The notes below the pieces were generated by a model. The model saw only the letters and a program-made list of their open reading frames with translations. It searched no databases and had not been told where the DNA came from. Positions 31,721 to 43,390 of a stretch of 64,000 nt of DNA are shown in pieces. Numbering within the stretch: the first letter of the stretch is position 1; the number at the start of each line of letters is the position of its first letter. The position numbers were made by a program, and so were the translations under genes. The stretch covers positions 83,011 through 147,010 of the forward strand of contig JAEUBA010000083.1 of the NCBI GenBank assembly GCA_018257865.1. Direction: 5' to 3'. This DNA comes from Stereocaulon alpinum (Eukaryota; Ascomycota; Lecanoromycetes; Lecanorales; Stereocaulaceae).

Positions 31721-33177
31721 TCCCTTGATGGGGATTGCGTATTAAGGGGCTGTAGGGATTCGGGGGTGAACGCTGGTAAGTGAGGTGGGATATCATTCCA
31801 ACGCCCGGCACGGAACAAGCGGACATTAATTCTGGCTTAAACGAGACAATTATTGAGGTAAGAGCGGGGGATGCAGATGATAGTCCGAACATAACTATTA
31901 GCATTTGATCGCTTACTGAGAAAAGGTAGCGCTGGTAGAGAGGAATGTCAAGGACAAAGACGCTAGGCAGGCTTCGTATAGACTGGCTTCAGTAGAAGGG
32001 GTCCTTCTTGTTGAATGCCTATAGTTGAGTTGTTGTACGAAGTTGCACCAAGGAGATCTATCTGGTGGGAGACATGCCCGTCTATATAGAAGAAGGAAAT
32101 GTCTACCAAGACATTATGAGCGTACGGAGTGCACTGCGCTCGCTGCGCTCATCATTCTATTGGTTACCAAGGCTCGCTTCGCGAAGCCTCACGTGTGGAT
32201 GCTAGCCCCTCTTGATCTTAGCTGCACCCTGGTCCTAACCTGTGAATGAACGGCTTCAGCTGGTGCCATGCGTAGTATAGATCTCCGAAATGATGAGCCT
32301 GCCTTCGGCACACAGCTTTCTAGCTAGGTATGCTACTCTTGTCTATTGCATATGTTCTTGGAGAAGCTCCAGCTCTGACCATAGCTGTAGGAGAGGAAAG
32401 TTGGGTACACTCTTCTGCGAAAGGCGTGAGCGATTATGCTTGAATGTAACGAAGCGCTCTCACAGAACTCACATACTTTTCTCCAGATATCCTCGTAATA
32501 AAGGTGGTACACCATCCACAGGATCTTGTACCTAGCATCCCAGCGCTGATCTTGTCTGTAATCGCCCGCCAGATAAAAAAAGAGCTTCGAGTTTCTATTG
32601 CCGTCCACTCCCTTCAATGCTTTATAAGTTAGTCGGCAGCAGGAATTCAACCAGCTGTGTATATCCTGATCTTGCGCATATGTCTTTAACGGATCTTCCA
32701 AAATCTTCACTTTCACAAGCTCCTATGAATTGTGTGAGTTGGTACTTAGCACCCATGCACTAGGTACTCAATACTTTAAATTCCTCGTATGTCTGCTCGT
32801 TACGTGCAAAGTATTGCCGCTTGAAGGTTAATTCCGGACTGGTGAGGAAGCTTATGCTCTCCTGATCCAGCTTCAAGTCCCAGTGCATTATTAGATCCGT
32901 ACCTTGACTGACCGTTTCCTGGCTCCTGGAGCTGTTGTGAGAGGATTTTAGAACTAGCTTCCGTAGATCTTTCCGATCTATCTTCATGGTCAAGAGTATT
33001 TCCCGCGGCGGAGGAAGGGTAGCTTTAGGAAGGCAACAGTTTGAGGGTTTGCCATTATATATAGCGAAGGTGGGGTCGAACCTCAGCGTGCTGCGACCTT
33101 TCTTTATAAATCCGTGGCTTAGCTGCATGTCCCCACAGTTGGCTAAATCTGAAAATGACCGAAAGTTCAGTAAATGA
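31721..33177 (-). pseudogene. Decayed upstream part, possibly same helicase gene
   Basis: Minus-strand ORFs at 32333-32716 (127 codons) and 32760-33128 (122 codons) have ordinary coding composition and precede the SNF2-like piece in the same direction, with stops and shifts between. No motif is recognised. Joining them to the helicase is a guess from order and strand. Confidence 0.25.
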
Positions 33178-33798
33178 TTCCATTACTTGGATACTCCCAG
33201 CCTTAGCAGGTCATCAGAATGCAATATTGGGTTTGGGGGGACCTGGTGGTTGCACTACGCTTGAAGAGGTAAATAGTCGACAGAAACATACCAATGCAGA
33301 AAGGGTAAAGATGACGAAAGGATTGGATGTACCGTTGACCCATGAGCCGGACGTACCAATGCAAGTTAAGAAGATTTGATTGGAAAAGAATCACTGGGTT
33401 TGGTATGATTAATCATACACAGACAGAATCAATCATGTGGGGACCCGCCTAGACGTCACGACTCTTTAAAATCCACCTGCTGCATCGCTATGCACCCTGA
33501 CTCGTTGATTAGGTGTGAACTACCTAGCGGACACCTATGTGCTGATGCGGTCTTCCGGAGGCAATTGAATGAGGAGGTACGGCAGCGCATGTTATCCACT
33601 GTCAAATTGATCTCGTTTCAACCCCTTTTTGCAGCTCTGCCTACATGTACATAGGAAATACAACAACATTTTTCTATGTCCAAAAGCGCAAATAGGAAGT
33701 GCAAGCTCTAGCGGTGGTCTGCCACCTTGGCTATTAGTATTGTTCTGCAGCTTCCCGAGGAGCTGGAAGTACCTCAGGGTTAGGTGCATAGTCAACTA
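33178..33798. other. No recognisable gene
   Basis: Short ORFs only, up to 74 codons. No structure noted. Confidence 0.35.
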
Positions 33799-34142
33799 CG
33801 GAGGATGACACCGAAAGTCCTGGAACGGCGCTAATGGTCTTGGTATGCCAAGTCCAAAGCCCTAGCCCTAGCTTCTGAAAATACCCCCGGAGAGGTTGCC
33901 CTAGGCGACTGCCGGTAGGGGATGCGGATAGCGGGCACGGTCGCGCAGTACCACCCGCAGATCACGTATCATAGGCCACCCTGCGCCTAGAGCGCACCCT
34001 AACCAGCCTATTCTCCACACCCCTATCAACGTATATCTACGGGGCATGTTCTAGGGGCTCCATCGAAAGTTAGGGCTAGGGCTTCGGACTTGGCATACCA
34101 AGACCATTAGCGCCGTTCCAGGACTTTCGGTGTCATCCTCCG
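33799..34142. mobile_element. MITE of 344 bp with long TIRs and TA target site
   Basis: The left end CGGAGGATGACACCGAAAGT and the right end are reverse complements over about 75-80 bp with only a few mismatches. The element is flanked by TA at 33797-33798 and 34143-34144. There is no ORF. TA duplication with terminal inverted repeats points to mobilisation by a Tc1/mariner-type transposase. A partial copy lies at 23990-24150. Confidence 0.9.
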
Positions 34143-34144
34143 TA

Positions 34145-34639
34145 TGTATCGTTGATCCTGATCCAGCGAAAAGACCCAATGCCTGTGTAGGACGACCCTG
34201 TTTTATCTTGCATAAAGATGATGATGTGGGAAGCTTGGTGGCGTAAGGAATAGTTTTGGGAGCTACGGCCGGGTTGCATTGATGCGTGCCGAGATTCAAT
34301 CTTGAAATTTGAGTAGGATTTCATCAGCCGAACAGGCAGCGACGGGCCAATGAAATATATGATATGTTGATGCATTAGTAGCTACTACAGTTTCCTCAAT
34401 AGTATTTCATACAAATATACCGACTTGACTCGGGACAGTCACCCTCTACATTTACCTTTGCAGCTAACAATACCTTAACAACGCCTTAACAACGTTTCAA
34501 CGACGCCTTTATAGTAGTTACCGTTGGTAGTAAGGATTAGTTGCCGCCGTCGTGGTTTCGCGAGTAATTTTAGCTAGACAGGCCTCCTTGTCACAGTAGA
34601 ATTCTTCCTCATAAATCCCACTGTTTCACTACCTCCATT
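34145..34639. other. No recognisable gene
   Basis: Short minus-strand ORFs overlap the MITE and its flank. Nothing coding-like. Confidence 0.35.
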
Positions 34640-35119
34640 GCCTCCATTGTATCCACCGGACTGAGAAAAACTACCGCCCTCACTGACCGTAAGAGACGTG
34701 TCTTGTCCGCTATCCCTGAAGCTCACCGCCGCTCCCCCGCTCCTGACGAAGAAGTCTTAGATCCTGAAGGACACACTCGGTGTCGGAAACGTTATCGCAT
34801 ACAAGTGCGCCACTACTAACAGCAACGGAGGGCCGTAGTTAGCACCTCTCACTATCGCAACTACCCTCTCAGTGCCGTATTCCCAACTCTTCAGCAGCTG
34901 CAGGAACGCGCGGGGCGCGGGGAGAGGAGCGTAAGAAGTCCGAGAAAATTAAGTCGCAATAGAGGTATATAGTAGCGGCGGAGGAGAAGAAGGCGAAGGA
35001 GAAGGCTCAGGAGGTAGCTAGGAATGCGGTGGGGGTGGAGAGGAAGAAGGCGAGGAAGCTGATTCCTAGTGACGAGGATGTTAGCCGAATAGCTGACCAA
35101 TTGCTAGGATCTTCGGTAT
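34640..35119 (+). pseudogene. Basic, coiled C-terminal tail, copy 1 (decayed)
   Basis: Related to 38060-38699. Both carry a QLPSQ.RIP.SSAA.GTRGAR segment followed by an Arg/Lys/Glu-rich helical run (AAEEKKAKEKAQEVAR here). This copy has several stops and shifts, including TAG near 34962. Such tails are common at the C-terminus of fungal pogo/Fot1-type transposases, but no catalytic domain is present and the assignment is a guess. Confidence 0.4.
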
Positions 35120-36370
35120 AGGAAACGTTGTAACAGCAACATGCAATGGTAATACGTATTGTAAATATTCCACCGTATCTAATACTCCGCCCAGCGGCGG
35201 CCGCGACGTCTGCCCAGCAGCAGTAGCAACACCAGTAATTGCAGCAGGAGTAGTAGCAATAGTAGCAATAGCAGCAGTAGTAACAGTGCAGACAGTGTGG
35301 TGATGTTCAATCAGCTATAAAGGTGACTGTGAAGGGTGATTGTCCGGAAAGTGTCAAGGTTTGCATTGCGAGGCCACGCCACAAGTCCTCGCGATAACCT
35401 AATTCAGCTCAAAGTTTCGGAAGAGCACATGACAAGGCAATTGATTGGGTCTCGGACAGGTCTCACCGTCTCAGTGAAACACCCGAGCTAGGAACTGCAA
35501 CACTAAGAACTGGAACCCTGTCCCCTTCAACCCCGTCATCCGAGCGAAAGACGCATTTCATTGGTATTCGTGCGCGGTATACTATTGCTCGAACGCCTTC
35601 CGCTATGAGATGCTAGGTTATAGCTATCTCAAGACGTGAATCCTCTATTCTGACGATACATTCGGATCTACGTCATTATCTTTTGTGAATATATCCAAGA
35701 CCCGATGTTGCGGGTCGTCCTTGGAGGCCTGCTCGTGCATTTCGGGCGATGCACGGGCTCATTCCGCGCATCGCCGCTTAGCCATCAAGCTTAATGCTTG
35801 CACCGCCCGGAAGCATTCCGTAGGCCTCGCGCGGAACAAGATGTATCTTAATCGCCTCTACAGCCCTACTGGCTTCCGTATCTCCACCTAATCCAGGATC
35901 GATTACGGAAAGAAGACAAAGACGAACCATTCATCGGCTACGATCAGGATTCTTTCATTCGGTATGAGCTTCCGGTAGCGCCAGCCTATGGGCGGGTGCG
36001 GCTGAGGCGCTATCAACAGATATGGTCAAGATTTGCGACTAACCCTGATCTCGCCAAATCACATATCGAACCCGACAATCTGTTTGACTCCAGCCCTAGG
36101 AAGTGATGAACATACACAAGTTACGCGCAATAGCTTTCTGCTTACTGATCAGCGATCCAAGATCTCAACACGACTGACATCTGTCAGCGGCGAAGTTTGT
36201 TAGAATCCTACTACTAATGGCTGGTTGTTCTTTTGCTGACGGTCGATTTCAATCCCATTCAGTGGAGCTAGATCAGGTCAACCGCAAATTGCTCTGTGAT
36301 CCAACCCCTCGGAGCCGACCTACATCCCCCTCCATACTCGATTCGATATCCGAACTCCTTCCATAGACAC
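35120..36370. other. No gene; CAG/TAG-type trinucleotide stretch
   Basis: 35216-35295 is an impure run of CAG, TAG and CAA triplets. The rest has only one 68-codon ORF (35685-35891) containing the dispersed AATGCTTGCACCGC block shared with 29.05 kb. Confidence 0.45.
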
Positions 36371-36939
36371 ACCATCGTCTCGAAGGCGCAAAGCACTGCG
36401 CCGAAACTTCTGCTTGGCTTCTGGCTGGCTACCACGAAGGAAGACTTATATTGGATGCTGAAGATTCTCACGAGCATATTGCGAACCCTGCGTATTGGTA
36501 TAAGAAGGCTGATTGTTATCGGGATGAATACCACAAACTGTTCGACAGGAGGGATGATCAGAGGGAGACAACACCAGAAGTCGCCATGCAATGTAATTGG
36601 CACAGTGAACTGGACCGTGCTAGGGGCAGTGCTAACAATATTGCCCGTGCTCTAGCCAGGTTTCCTGCTGGTAAAGACTTCCTTGAGGCTGATGGTCCTA
36701 TACACTCTAATATCGATCCTCTATATTGGTGGAACAAAAAGGAGCTCTACGAGATCGGGTATCGGAAGACTGAGATTGAACACGCCAAACGTTCTGCTGA
36801 TGAGGCTGCTGAAGCGCTCGCCCACTTCCCTGCCGCAAAAGCTCGATCAGAAAGCGAAAGTGAACCTCCTTCTACCGATAAACCAGCTTACTGGTGGATG
36901 AAAGAGAGGCACAACGAAGCCGAATACAAGAAGCATTAG
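36371..36939 (+). pseudogene. Protein built from a repeated unit of about 70 residues
   Basis: Opens after an acceptor-like CCATAG (36370) and runs to TAG 36937-36939. Three YW-containing elements (NPAYWYKKADCYRDEY, DPLYWWNKKELYEIGY, KPAYWWMKERHNEAEY) alternate with helical elements (LEGAKHCAETSAWLLAGY, LDRARGSANNIARALARF, IEHAKRSADEAAEALAHF). The unit is thus helix, G/AK, linker, (N/D/K)P.YW.K and repeats 2.5-3 times. There is no ATG in the exon (a TTG opens the longest start-based frame), so an upstream exon is needed. After the TAG the frame still reads QQYWDHW, suggesting CAG to TAG. Family unknown; repeats of this kind often bind other proteins. Confidence 0.5.
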
Positions 36940-38059
36940 CAACAGTACTGGGATCACTGGAAGTACGTACACCTTGAAGGAGGGCGATCCCCTGTCGTGT
37001 CCGTGAAGGCTTCGAGACCACCAGCTGGACGAGCGCACTACACGACCCGGAATACTATAAGAGATGTTGAGGCGAAGCCAAAGCAAGCCAACGGCCTACA
37101 TATCGTATAGAAGAGCAAGGGAAATAATCTACCTCTAAGGCGGGACAGCTGGGAGAAAAGGACAATGATCCGCTCTCCACGACAAAGTCGCATAACAACG
37201 ATGCCATAAGGGGACCTTCCGGATTCCAGTTTCAATTCAAAAGCGGCAAAACGAATAGCCACCGATCACAAGAAGTCAGGGTAGACAATACTATTGCCAC
37301 GTAAGTTCAAGGCACAACAGCGTCGACGTCGTCTGGAAGCAGCGGAATATGAATGCAGGGCTGAGAAGCGATCTGAAACCCATTGAGCCGATTTCTTCAC
37401 GCTTACGAAGTAGTCACTAAGTTTTGGCTGCAGATTAATATAATACATGCTTTGTTTCCTTTATAGCTCGCTACAATCGATATGAAATTAGAAATTAACA
37501 CACTTTCGCTACATTGACACGCTCAAGAGTATCTCGCCCTAAAGTATCCCCTACCCATCCGCCATTGTCACTTGCCCCTGTTCCGTCATTACTCCACTCC
37601 TTCATCTTTGACGTCGGGCAGCTTCGGCGCCCAAAAGCTTTGGGACTTCTCTGGCTGAAAGGCTAGGTGTAGGAGATTTTTTCTCGCTGCGAGTTTCTGT
37701 TTCTGGTCTTGCATATGGCCCTCGGTCGACGCTGTATATGATTAGCGTTGGAGGAGTATCTCTGTACGGCTCGCACTCACTGGTAAACAGCAGTTAACGA
37801 CGTCTACCTTCGACCTCTGAGCAGATGATTCTCTCCAGGCGAGGCTTTCCGTAGAGCTTGGTAACTTCATTGCCAGTATGCCCAATACCTGCAGACCTAA
37901 TGTCGTCCCATTTCCATAGTGGTGGTTGGGAATACTTGACCACACAATTCGAAGAAGGGTTATGCAGGGGTCATAGAAGACTAACTTAGCACATCAGATA
38001 GACTGACTTGTGGTACTGTTCACCAATCAAGAGATAGGGGCGTAGATAATTAGCTAAAG
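36940..38059. other. No firm gene
   Basis: The plus strand continues coding-like, Lys/Arg-rich sequence with several stops to about 37400, perhaps the decayed end of the repeat protein. Minus-strand ORFs (60-79 codons) look like shadows. Confidence 0.35.
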
Positions 38060-38699
38060 GGCCTCACCCCCGCTTCTTGGTGGCTCGGAGGCTGCTGAGG
38101 AAGAAGAGAAGGAGAGGCGTCTACGTTATCGTGCAGCGTCAATTGACGCTGCAAGACAGGCCAGATATAATAAGATTCAAGGCGTAGAGGCGCAGCAGGT
38201 TGCCAATTCTCAATCAGAATTGGCTAACATTGGCGGCGGAGACACTGACAGCGACGCCGAGCTCCAATACCTAGGTACACAGCTTGTTTATAGCCCTCCG
38301 CTTCCTTATGACAACATCCAAGTCTTAGGTCGCGAGATCTTATCTTCTTCTGATTCAGATTCTGGTGATGTTGATAATTTGGATCCTCCACCAACAGCCC
38401 CGCCGCCAACAGCCCCGCCCCTATTAGACGGTATTACAGCAAGACGGTCACAGCAGATGACGTTCTCCCAGCTGCCATCTCAGCACCAGATTCCCACCTC
38501 TTCAGCAGCAACGGGGACGCGCGGGGCAAGAGGTGAGGCGCGGAAGAAGTCCAAGAGTTTGGAGTCCCAGAAAGCGCGGGATAGTAGGAAGGCGGTGGAG
38601 AAGGCGGAAGGGAAGCTGCAACGAACTGAGGCAGCGGTGAGGCGGAAGAAGAGGGAGGATGATAGGAGGATAGCGCCTAGGAAGGAGGATATCTCCTAA
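38060..38699 (+). CDS. Acidic-to-basic C-terminal domain protein, copy 2 (partial)
   Basis: Open from about 38060 without ATG, to TAA 38697-38699. Order: Glu/Arg-rich helix (EEEEKERRLRYRAA), Gln/Asn segment, an acidic Ser/Asp patch (SSSDSDSGD), two PPPTAP repeats, then a long Lys/Arg/Glu helix (KAVEKAEGKLQRTEAAVRRK). Homologous to 34640-35119. It probably represents the last exon of a larger gene or transposase tail. The GC-rich palindrome 200 bp downstream could belong to the same element. Confidence 0.4.
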
Positions 38700-38890
38700 T
38701 TAGCAGACCTCCTGTGTACGTCATCTCCAATCGGGGGGGACGACTCAAGGATATAGACTCATAGATCCTGCCTCCCTGAGCTGCCAAGTTGCTGTCTCCA
38801 ACCTGCCGCCCCGCCCTATCTAGGCTTCTGACAGTGAGTATGTATGTAGCTGGGCGGCGGCGGTGACGTGCAGCCAAGCCGCCTATTGCT

Positions 38891-38908
38891 GGGCGGCGTA
38901 CGCCGCCC
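38891..38908. repeat. 18-bp perfect GC palindrome
   Basis: GGGCGGCGTACGCCGCCC, perfectly self-complementary. The preceding 38850-38885 segment holds a further GGGCGGCGGCGG run, similar to sequence at 35190-35215 after the related tail copy. Confidence 0.85.
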
Positions 38909-39545
38909 GCAGCTACACCAAGCTACAGCAACACTATTGCCCGAATAGGCTTAAGGGGGGCCTGTGAGATCAAGCGAGGGGCCCTGTCCCAATAGGGGTT
39001 GGGCAACCATCACAGCACTTTCGTGGGACCCCATACGGACGACATCGTGGTGATGTATCATTGGTTTAGTATAGATCTTGTCGAGGTCCTTGAATTAGTG
39101 AATAAATTGACTGTCTTCGAGCCCGTTTCGGTTTATGGTGTCGAATGTACTCATGATTTATCGAGTCTGAGTCGTGAAGAGGAGCAGGAAGCAGTGTCAT
39201 GTTGGCAGATATATTAAAAGTGAGACGATGGTAATTCTTTTGTTGGATAGAATGACAATGCAAAGTAAAAGCAGTGAGATGGCTACGTAGGTATTATGAA
39301 AGGTGATGTTACACGCCAGTGGATTCACTGTGATATGAAATGAAAACGGATTTCCTACTTTTCTCTCCCTACTTACCATTCCATAGTAAGATAGCTACAG
39401 CTCCCTCTATCCTACAATTGTGATATGTAAGTAATGCCTTCTCTAGTGCTGTTATACCTTTTTAGCTCTATGTATTTTCTAAAGTCATAATTCACCAAAT
39501 CTCATAGCTCACTTAAGAACTTCGAGCTTACAATCTCTATATATA
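38909..39545. other. Upstream region of methyltransferase-like gene
   Basis: No convincing ORF. The last 150 bp are AT-rich and precede the start at 39546, so they may hold its promoter. Confidence 0.35.
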
Positions 39546-40190
39546 ATGTCAACTGCGCCAATACCTACTTCTGGTGATGCCGTTGCTCTGGAGATTGACC
39601 ACCCATCCTTGTCGTGGATGAATTTTGATCTCCGTGAGCTCGTCAACATGGCGAGACTGCAAGCTACAGAGTCCATCCTTGTACTGGGCTGTAGTACTGG
39701 GGAATTGGTTGTCAAGATCCTGCAGGATGCTCCTGGCGGCAGTGATAGGCGGATGGTGTGTGTTGACGGATCTCGCCTCGCTGTTCAAAAATCTATCCAA
39801 AAGCTCGACGACTTGAATCTCCTGGGTGATAAGAAGTTTCTCTAGGGTGATCCTTATAATCTTTATGCTATTGATGGTCTCTATAAAGCAAGTGAAGGCC
39901 ACGGCTGTACGACATTCGATGCTATCTTTGCACGGAACACCCTTCCCGCAGACTCCTCTCAGCATACCTTGATCCTTCGTCACTGGATAAGGCATCTAAC
40001 TCCTAGTTCCGGGCGGATAGTCGTAACCCTCAGCCTATGCATTGACGAAACTCCTTACCTTGCCGGCCTACAAGCGATGGTTGGGGACAGCGAAGTTCTT
40101 GCTAGGATGAGTTGGATGATAGAGCGTGAGTGGGTGCAACGGCGAAATAACGTCTCGGAGCTGAGAGCTGGTGGTGCTCAGCCAGGACTG
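39546..40190 (+). pseudogene. Class I SAM-dependent methyltransferase, truncated
   Basis: From ATG 39546 the frame reads ATESILVLGCSTGELVVKIL (motif I, the Gly-rich SAM loop), MVCVDGSRLAVQKS (motif II acidic residue), a TAG at 39843-39845, then GDPYNL, TTFDAIFARNTLP (motif IV-like), HLTPSSGRIVVTLS (motif VI-like). The first half is well kept. The TAG is followed by sense in the same frame, suggesting CAG to TAG. The product ends at about 40190, where the frame passes without a break into a retroviral-type protease, so the usual C-terminal third is missing. Substrate cannot be told. Confidence 0.6.
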
Positions 40191-41395
40191 TCCTTGCGAG
40201 CGAATAATATCGCAACGGAACCTGATGCTGGAACACGGTACCTTGGTTCTGAAGTACCACTGGTTGCAGTGGGGTGTCCGATGGTCCGAGTTACCATTTT
40301 CGACACTAGGGTGAAGGCACTGATCGACAGCGGTGCTGAGATTTGCCTTATGTCTCAGCGGATAGCGGATAAGCTTGGTCTTCCTGTCCGAACCTGTCAG
40401 AACTTGAGCATGGTCGCTGCTACTGGCCATAGGGCGAAATTCGTTGGTGTTTGTATAGATGTACTAGTGGAGATTGGCGACATTGTGACGCCTGTGCATG
40501 TGCTTGTGGTCGAGCACTCGGATTTCGACTTGATTCTGGGACGTCCATTCGAGCGAAGGTCTCGTATGAGAACGGTGAACAATGACGACGGCTTATTGAC
40601 TACTCAGATCTTTTCTGCGGATGGTAGTGTATCAACTACTATCCAATCAGCGACAGCGGCTCATCCACAGAACCGTACCGTTGCTGAAATTTTTACTTTA
40701 AAAGACTAGGCGGGCGCCGAACTAGGCTGGTGTCTGCATCAAGAAAGATTAGTGGCCTAGATAGTCAGGGGAGTAACGAGCAATTTGCAGGTGTTTCAGG
40801 ACTTTCAGACTTGGATTTTGATTCTATTCGTTCATTTGCTTTAACTAATTTCGCGAAGGCTTCTGCAGTTCGACTGTCGAAGCGATTTGATATTCTATTA
40901 CCGCAGCACTTAAACGACACCCGAGTGCAGACTATATATAAGCGGAAAGCGCAGAAAGTGCGGCCGGTGGACTCTTCGTTCTCAGATAGAACAAGTCCTG
41001 GCAGATTAGGTTGGAAAGACGAGATCTTGGAAGGAGAACAGCAGGGCTATTATCACGAGCAGGGACCATACGGGCACTGGTTAATTCCAAAGTTCTCGAC
41101 ACTAACCAAAGGAACGCGTTTGACTGACGAAAGGGTGGCATTAATACAGATCGGTATCAATCTATTACCTCGGGAGAAGGACTTACTGATGCAAGTGCTA
41201 TACAATCGAGAAGCAGTATTGTCATAGGATTTCTTGGAGATTGGAAAGGTGCGCAGTGCAGTGGCAGCACCATAGCAGATCCGAACAGTCCCGCACACAG
41301 CATGGCAAGCACCGGGATTTCCGATCCCAAGGGCCTTAACTGGGACAGTGGTGGAGATGCTTAAGGACCGAATATCTAGTGTTCCATCTTAGCAG
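40191..41395 (+). pseudogene. Ty3/gypsy protease and reverse transcriptase start
   Basis: In the methyltransferase frame: VKALIDSGAEICLMSQRIAD with the catalytic DSG at 40326-40334, and VEHSDFDLILGRPF (the ILG flap), to TAG 40707. A shift of frame then gives 40730-41227, ending PYGHWLIPKFSTL, ERVALIQIG, EKDLLMQVLYNREAVLS, a TAG, then VRSAVAAP, IRTVPHTAWQAPGFPIPRAL, and VEMLKDRI. The latter is the entry to the gypsy reverse transcriptase. It is cut off near 41395, where a minus-strand gypsy gag begins. Decayed, with a frameshift and at least two stops. Confidence 0.75.
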
Positions 41396-43382
41396 CCTTC
41401 CAACACTCATTGCGGAGGTGTGAGGACAAAGCATTACGAGAGCTCAAAGTGGCTTGACAGCGCTTGCAATGGTGGTGTATCTCTGCTGGGGTGGTGATAA
41501 AGTTGACGTCTACATCCTTATGGCCAGCATGCTCATCAGGTACTTCTGAATGAAATGCATGCTGTTCGCCATCTAGGGCGCTAGCCTCATTTCCTTCTGT
41601 CTCGCCGTAGTAGCCTTGATCTTCCTCATGCCAATTATGTTCTTCATTCTCTTCTGTTACCGTAGCGTGGTAGGCCCTCTGAGTGTGAGGTAGCCGATTT
41701 CCGTCCTAACGAAAAGGCGGGACATTGTTACGGTAAGGTGGAGTATTACCATATTAGCGAGAACCTGACCCGTTTTGCTGGAGGGTAGGCCCTGCCGTAA
41801 TTTGGCGAGGTTGCGGAGGAGCGGGGAGTTGTGGCTGCTGCTGTGGGCGAGGCTGATAGGTCTGATAGCTTTGATAGCTTTGATAGCCTTACCCTTGTGC
41901 TGGTGCTGGGTTGCCGTAAGACTGATTTTCTTGATAGCGTTGACGGTAGGAGGGTACAAATGGCTGCCGCGGTCCATAGTTCTGGTTGCCAGAACTGAAA
42001 GACCTGAACGAGGAACCCCTTGGGTTGTTGTACTGACCGGTGTTGTTGCTTCGCTGAGAAGGGCCTTGCGGAAGGCTTCGGCTGCTAGGAGCCGTAGCAC
42101 TGCTTTCTGGGCGCATTCGTGCAGCCTTCTGCCACCACTGATGCTTCCGCCGGTCCATTGCTGCGAGGAATTGGTTCAGCGTAGTAGCCACATCAGGGGG
42201 GTCGATGTCGGATTGAAATTCCACATCTAAGCCATCCTATATTATGTCAAGCTGGTTGTGAACGGTGTCCAGCTTAGCTACCTTCGCTGCGCGAACAATA
42301 GCCATCGCGTACTCTCTGGGCTCCCTGTGTCGGAAGGCATCGTTGATTGTATATTTTTCCTTCAGCAAGTGGGCCATACCGACGCTCTTCGGGGCTCCGA
42401 AACGCTCCACTAAGAATGACACCCATTCTTCCAATTCTTGGCCATATGTGAGCAGGCGTTTTTCTCCATCGGTAAGCTGCGACGTGTACCATTCGAGAGC
42501 TTCGCCGCGAAGGCATAGTTGTAAGTTCGCGCGAACGAACTCTGCCCCTCTTGTACGGACCACATCCTTAGCTGTTTCGGGCTTGGCTTTCTTGCTTGGT
42601 GTCTCCGGCTCGGTGTCAGTGACCTGCTGCCTCTTCCTGCTTCCCGTCTTCGGTTCAGCTGCTTTCGGACGTTTGGCTTCCGTCTTCGGTTCAGCTGCCT
42701 TTGGAAGTTTAGCTCCCGTTTTTGGCCCAGTTGTCTTGGGCTGTTTGGGAAGGTCTTGATCGGTTTCCGTCTCTGGTCCAGCTGTCTTTGGCTCTTTGGA
42801 AAGTCCTTTTGGAAAGACCGGTACTTTGGATCTCTTCCCTGTGTTGATCTTGCGTTGCTTCGGCTGAGTGCCGTCATCACCAGGAGGGGGAATTGGGCTG
42901 GTAGTGGTAGTCAGACTATCGGAAGAGAGATTGCTCGGCTCCTGCACAACACACGCGGCTCCTTCGCGAATGTCGTGTGTGGCGTTCGTTCCGGTGCTGT
43001 CGATGAAGGCACTCTGATCGATGTCGAAGTGACCAGCCCCTTCCTCGGCATGGAGTTGGTACTTGCCGAATATCACTGGATAGACCCAAACTTGACGAAC
43101 GTCAGACCACACCTTGGGTGCGAGTCCTTTGTTGCTCCAGGTTGCCCTCAAAGGGTCTTTACTAGGAAAGACGACTGGCCATCTCTGATATCTCACTTCC
43201 TGTGAAATAAATGGGCAACGTACTACTTGAAAAACCCACATTAACGACAGCTCGACGTACTTTGGTGGGTACGTGGCCTCGTCCCGTCGACCAATTCGTG
43301 GGTGTGACACAAGCACGTCCGGCCAGGGGAAGGTATGCTGACGTATCCATGTAAACAAGTAAACACGTAAACACGCAACCAC
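41396..43382 (-). pseudogene. Ty3/gypsy Gag, chromovirus-like, decayed
   Basis: Minus strand. From about 43000 the frame carries a Lys/Pro-rich spacer with five PK(A/Q/T)..EPKT-like units, then the Gag core: RANLQLCLRGEALEWYTSQL, LLTYGQELEEWVSFLVERFG, YAMAIVRAAKVAKL. After a TAG at 42237 the same frame continues DIDPPDVATTLNQFLAAMD and a Gln/Asn/Ser-rich tail to 41889, and traces on to a C2HC finger CKRCQATLSSRNALSSHL near 41430. The N-terminal 100 residues look non-coding, so the true start is uncertain. One in-frame stop and later shifts. The ending coincides with the junction to the plus-strand element. Confidence 0.7.
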
Positions 43383-43390
43383 GCTACGTT

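Noticed and set aside
41775..42230. 151-codon plus-strand ORF with Leu/Ile repeats
   Set aside because: Its LIALIALIAL stretch is the complement of the Gln/Tyr/Ser repeats of gag.
42265..42759. 164-codon plus-strand ORF
   Set aside because: Shadow of the Lys/Pro-rich gag spacer.
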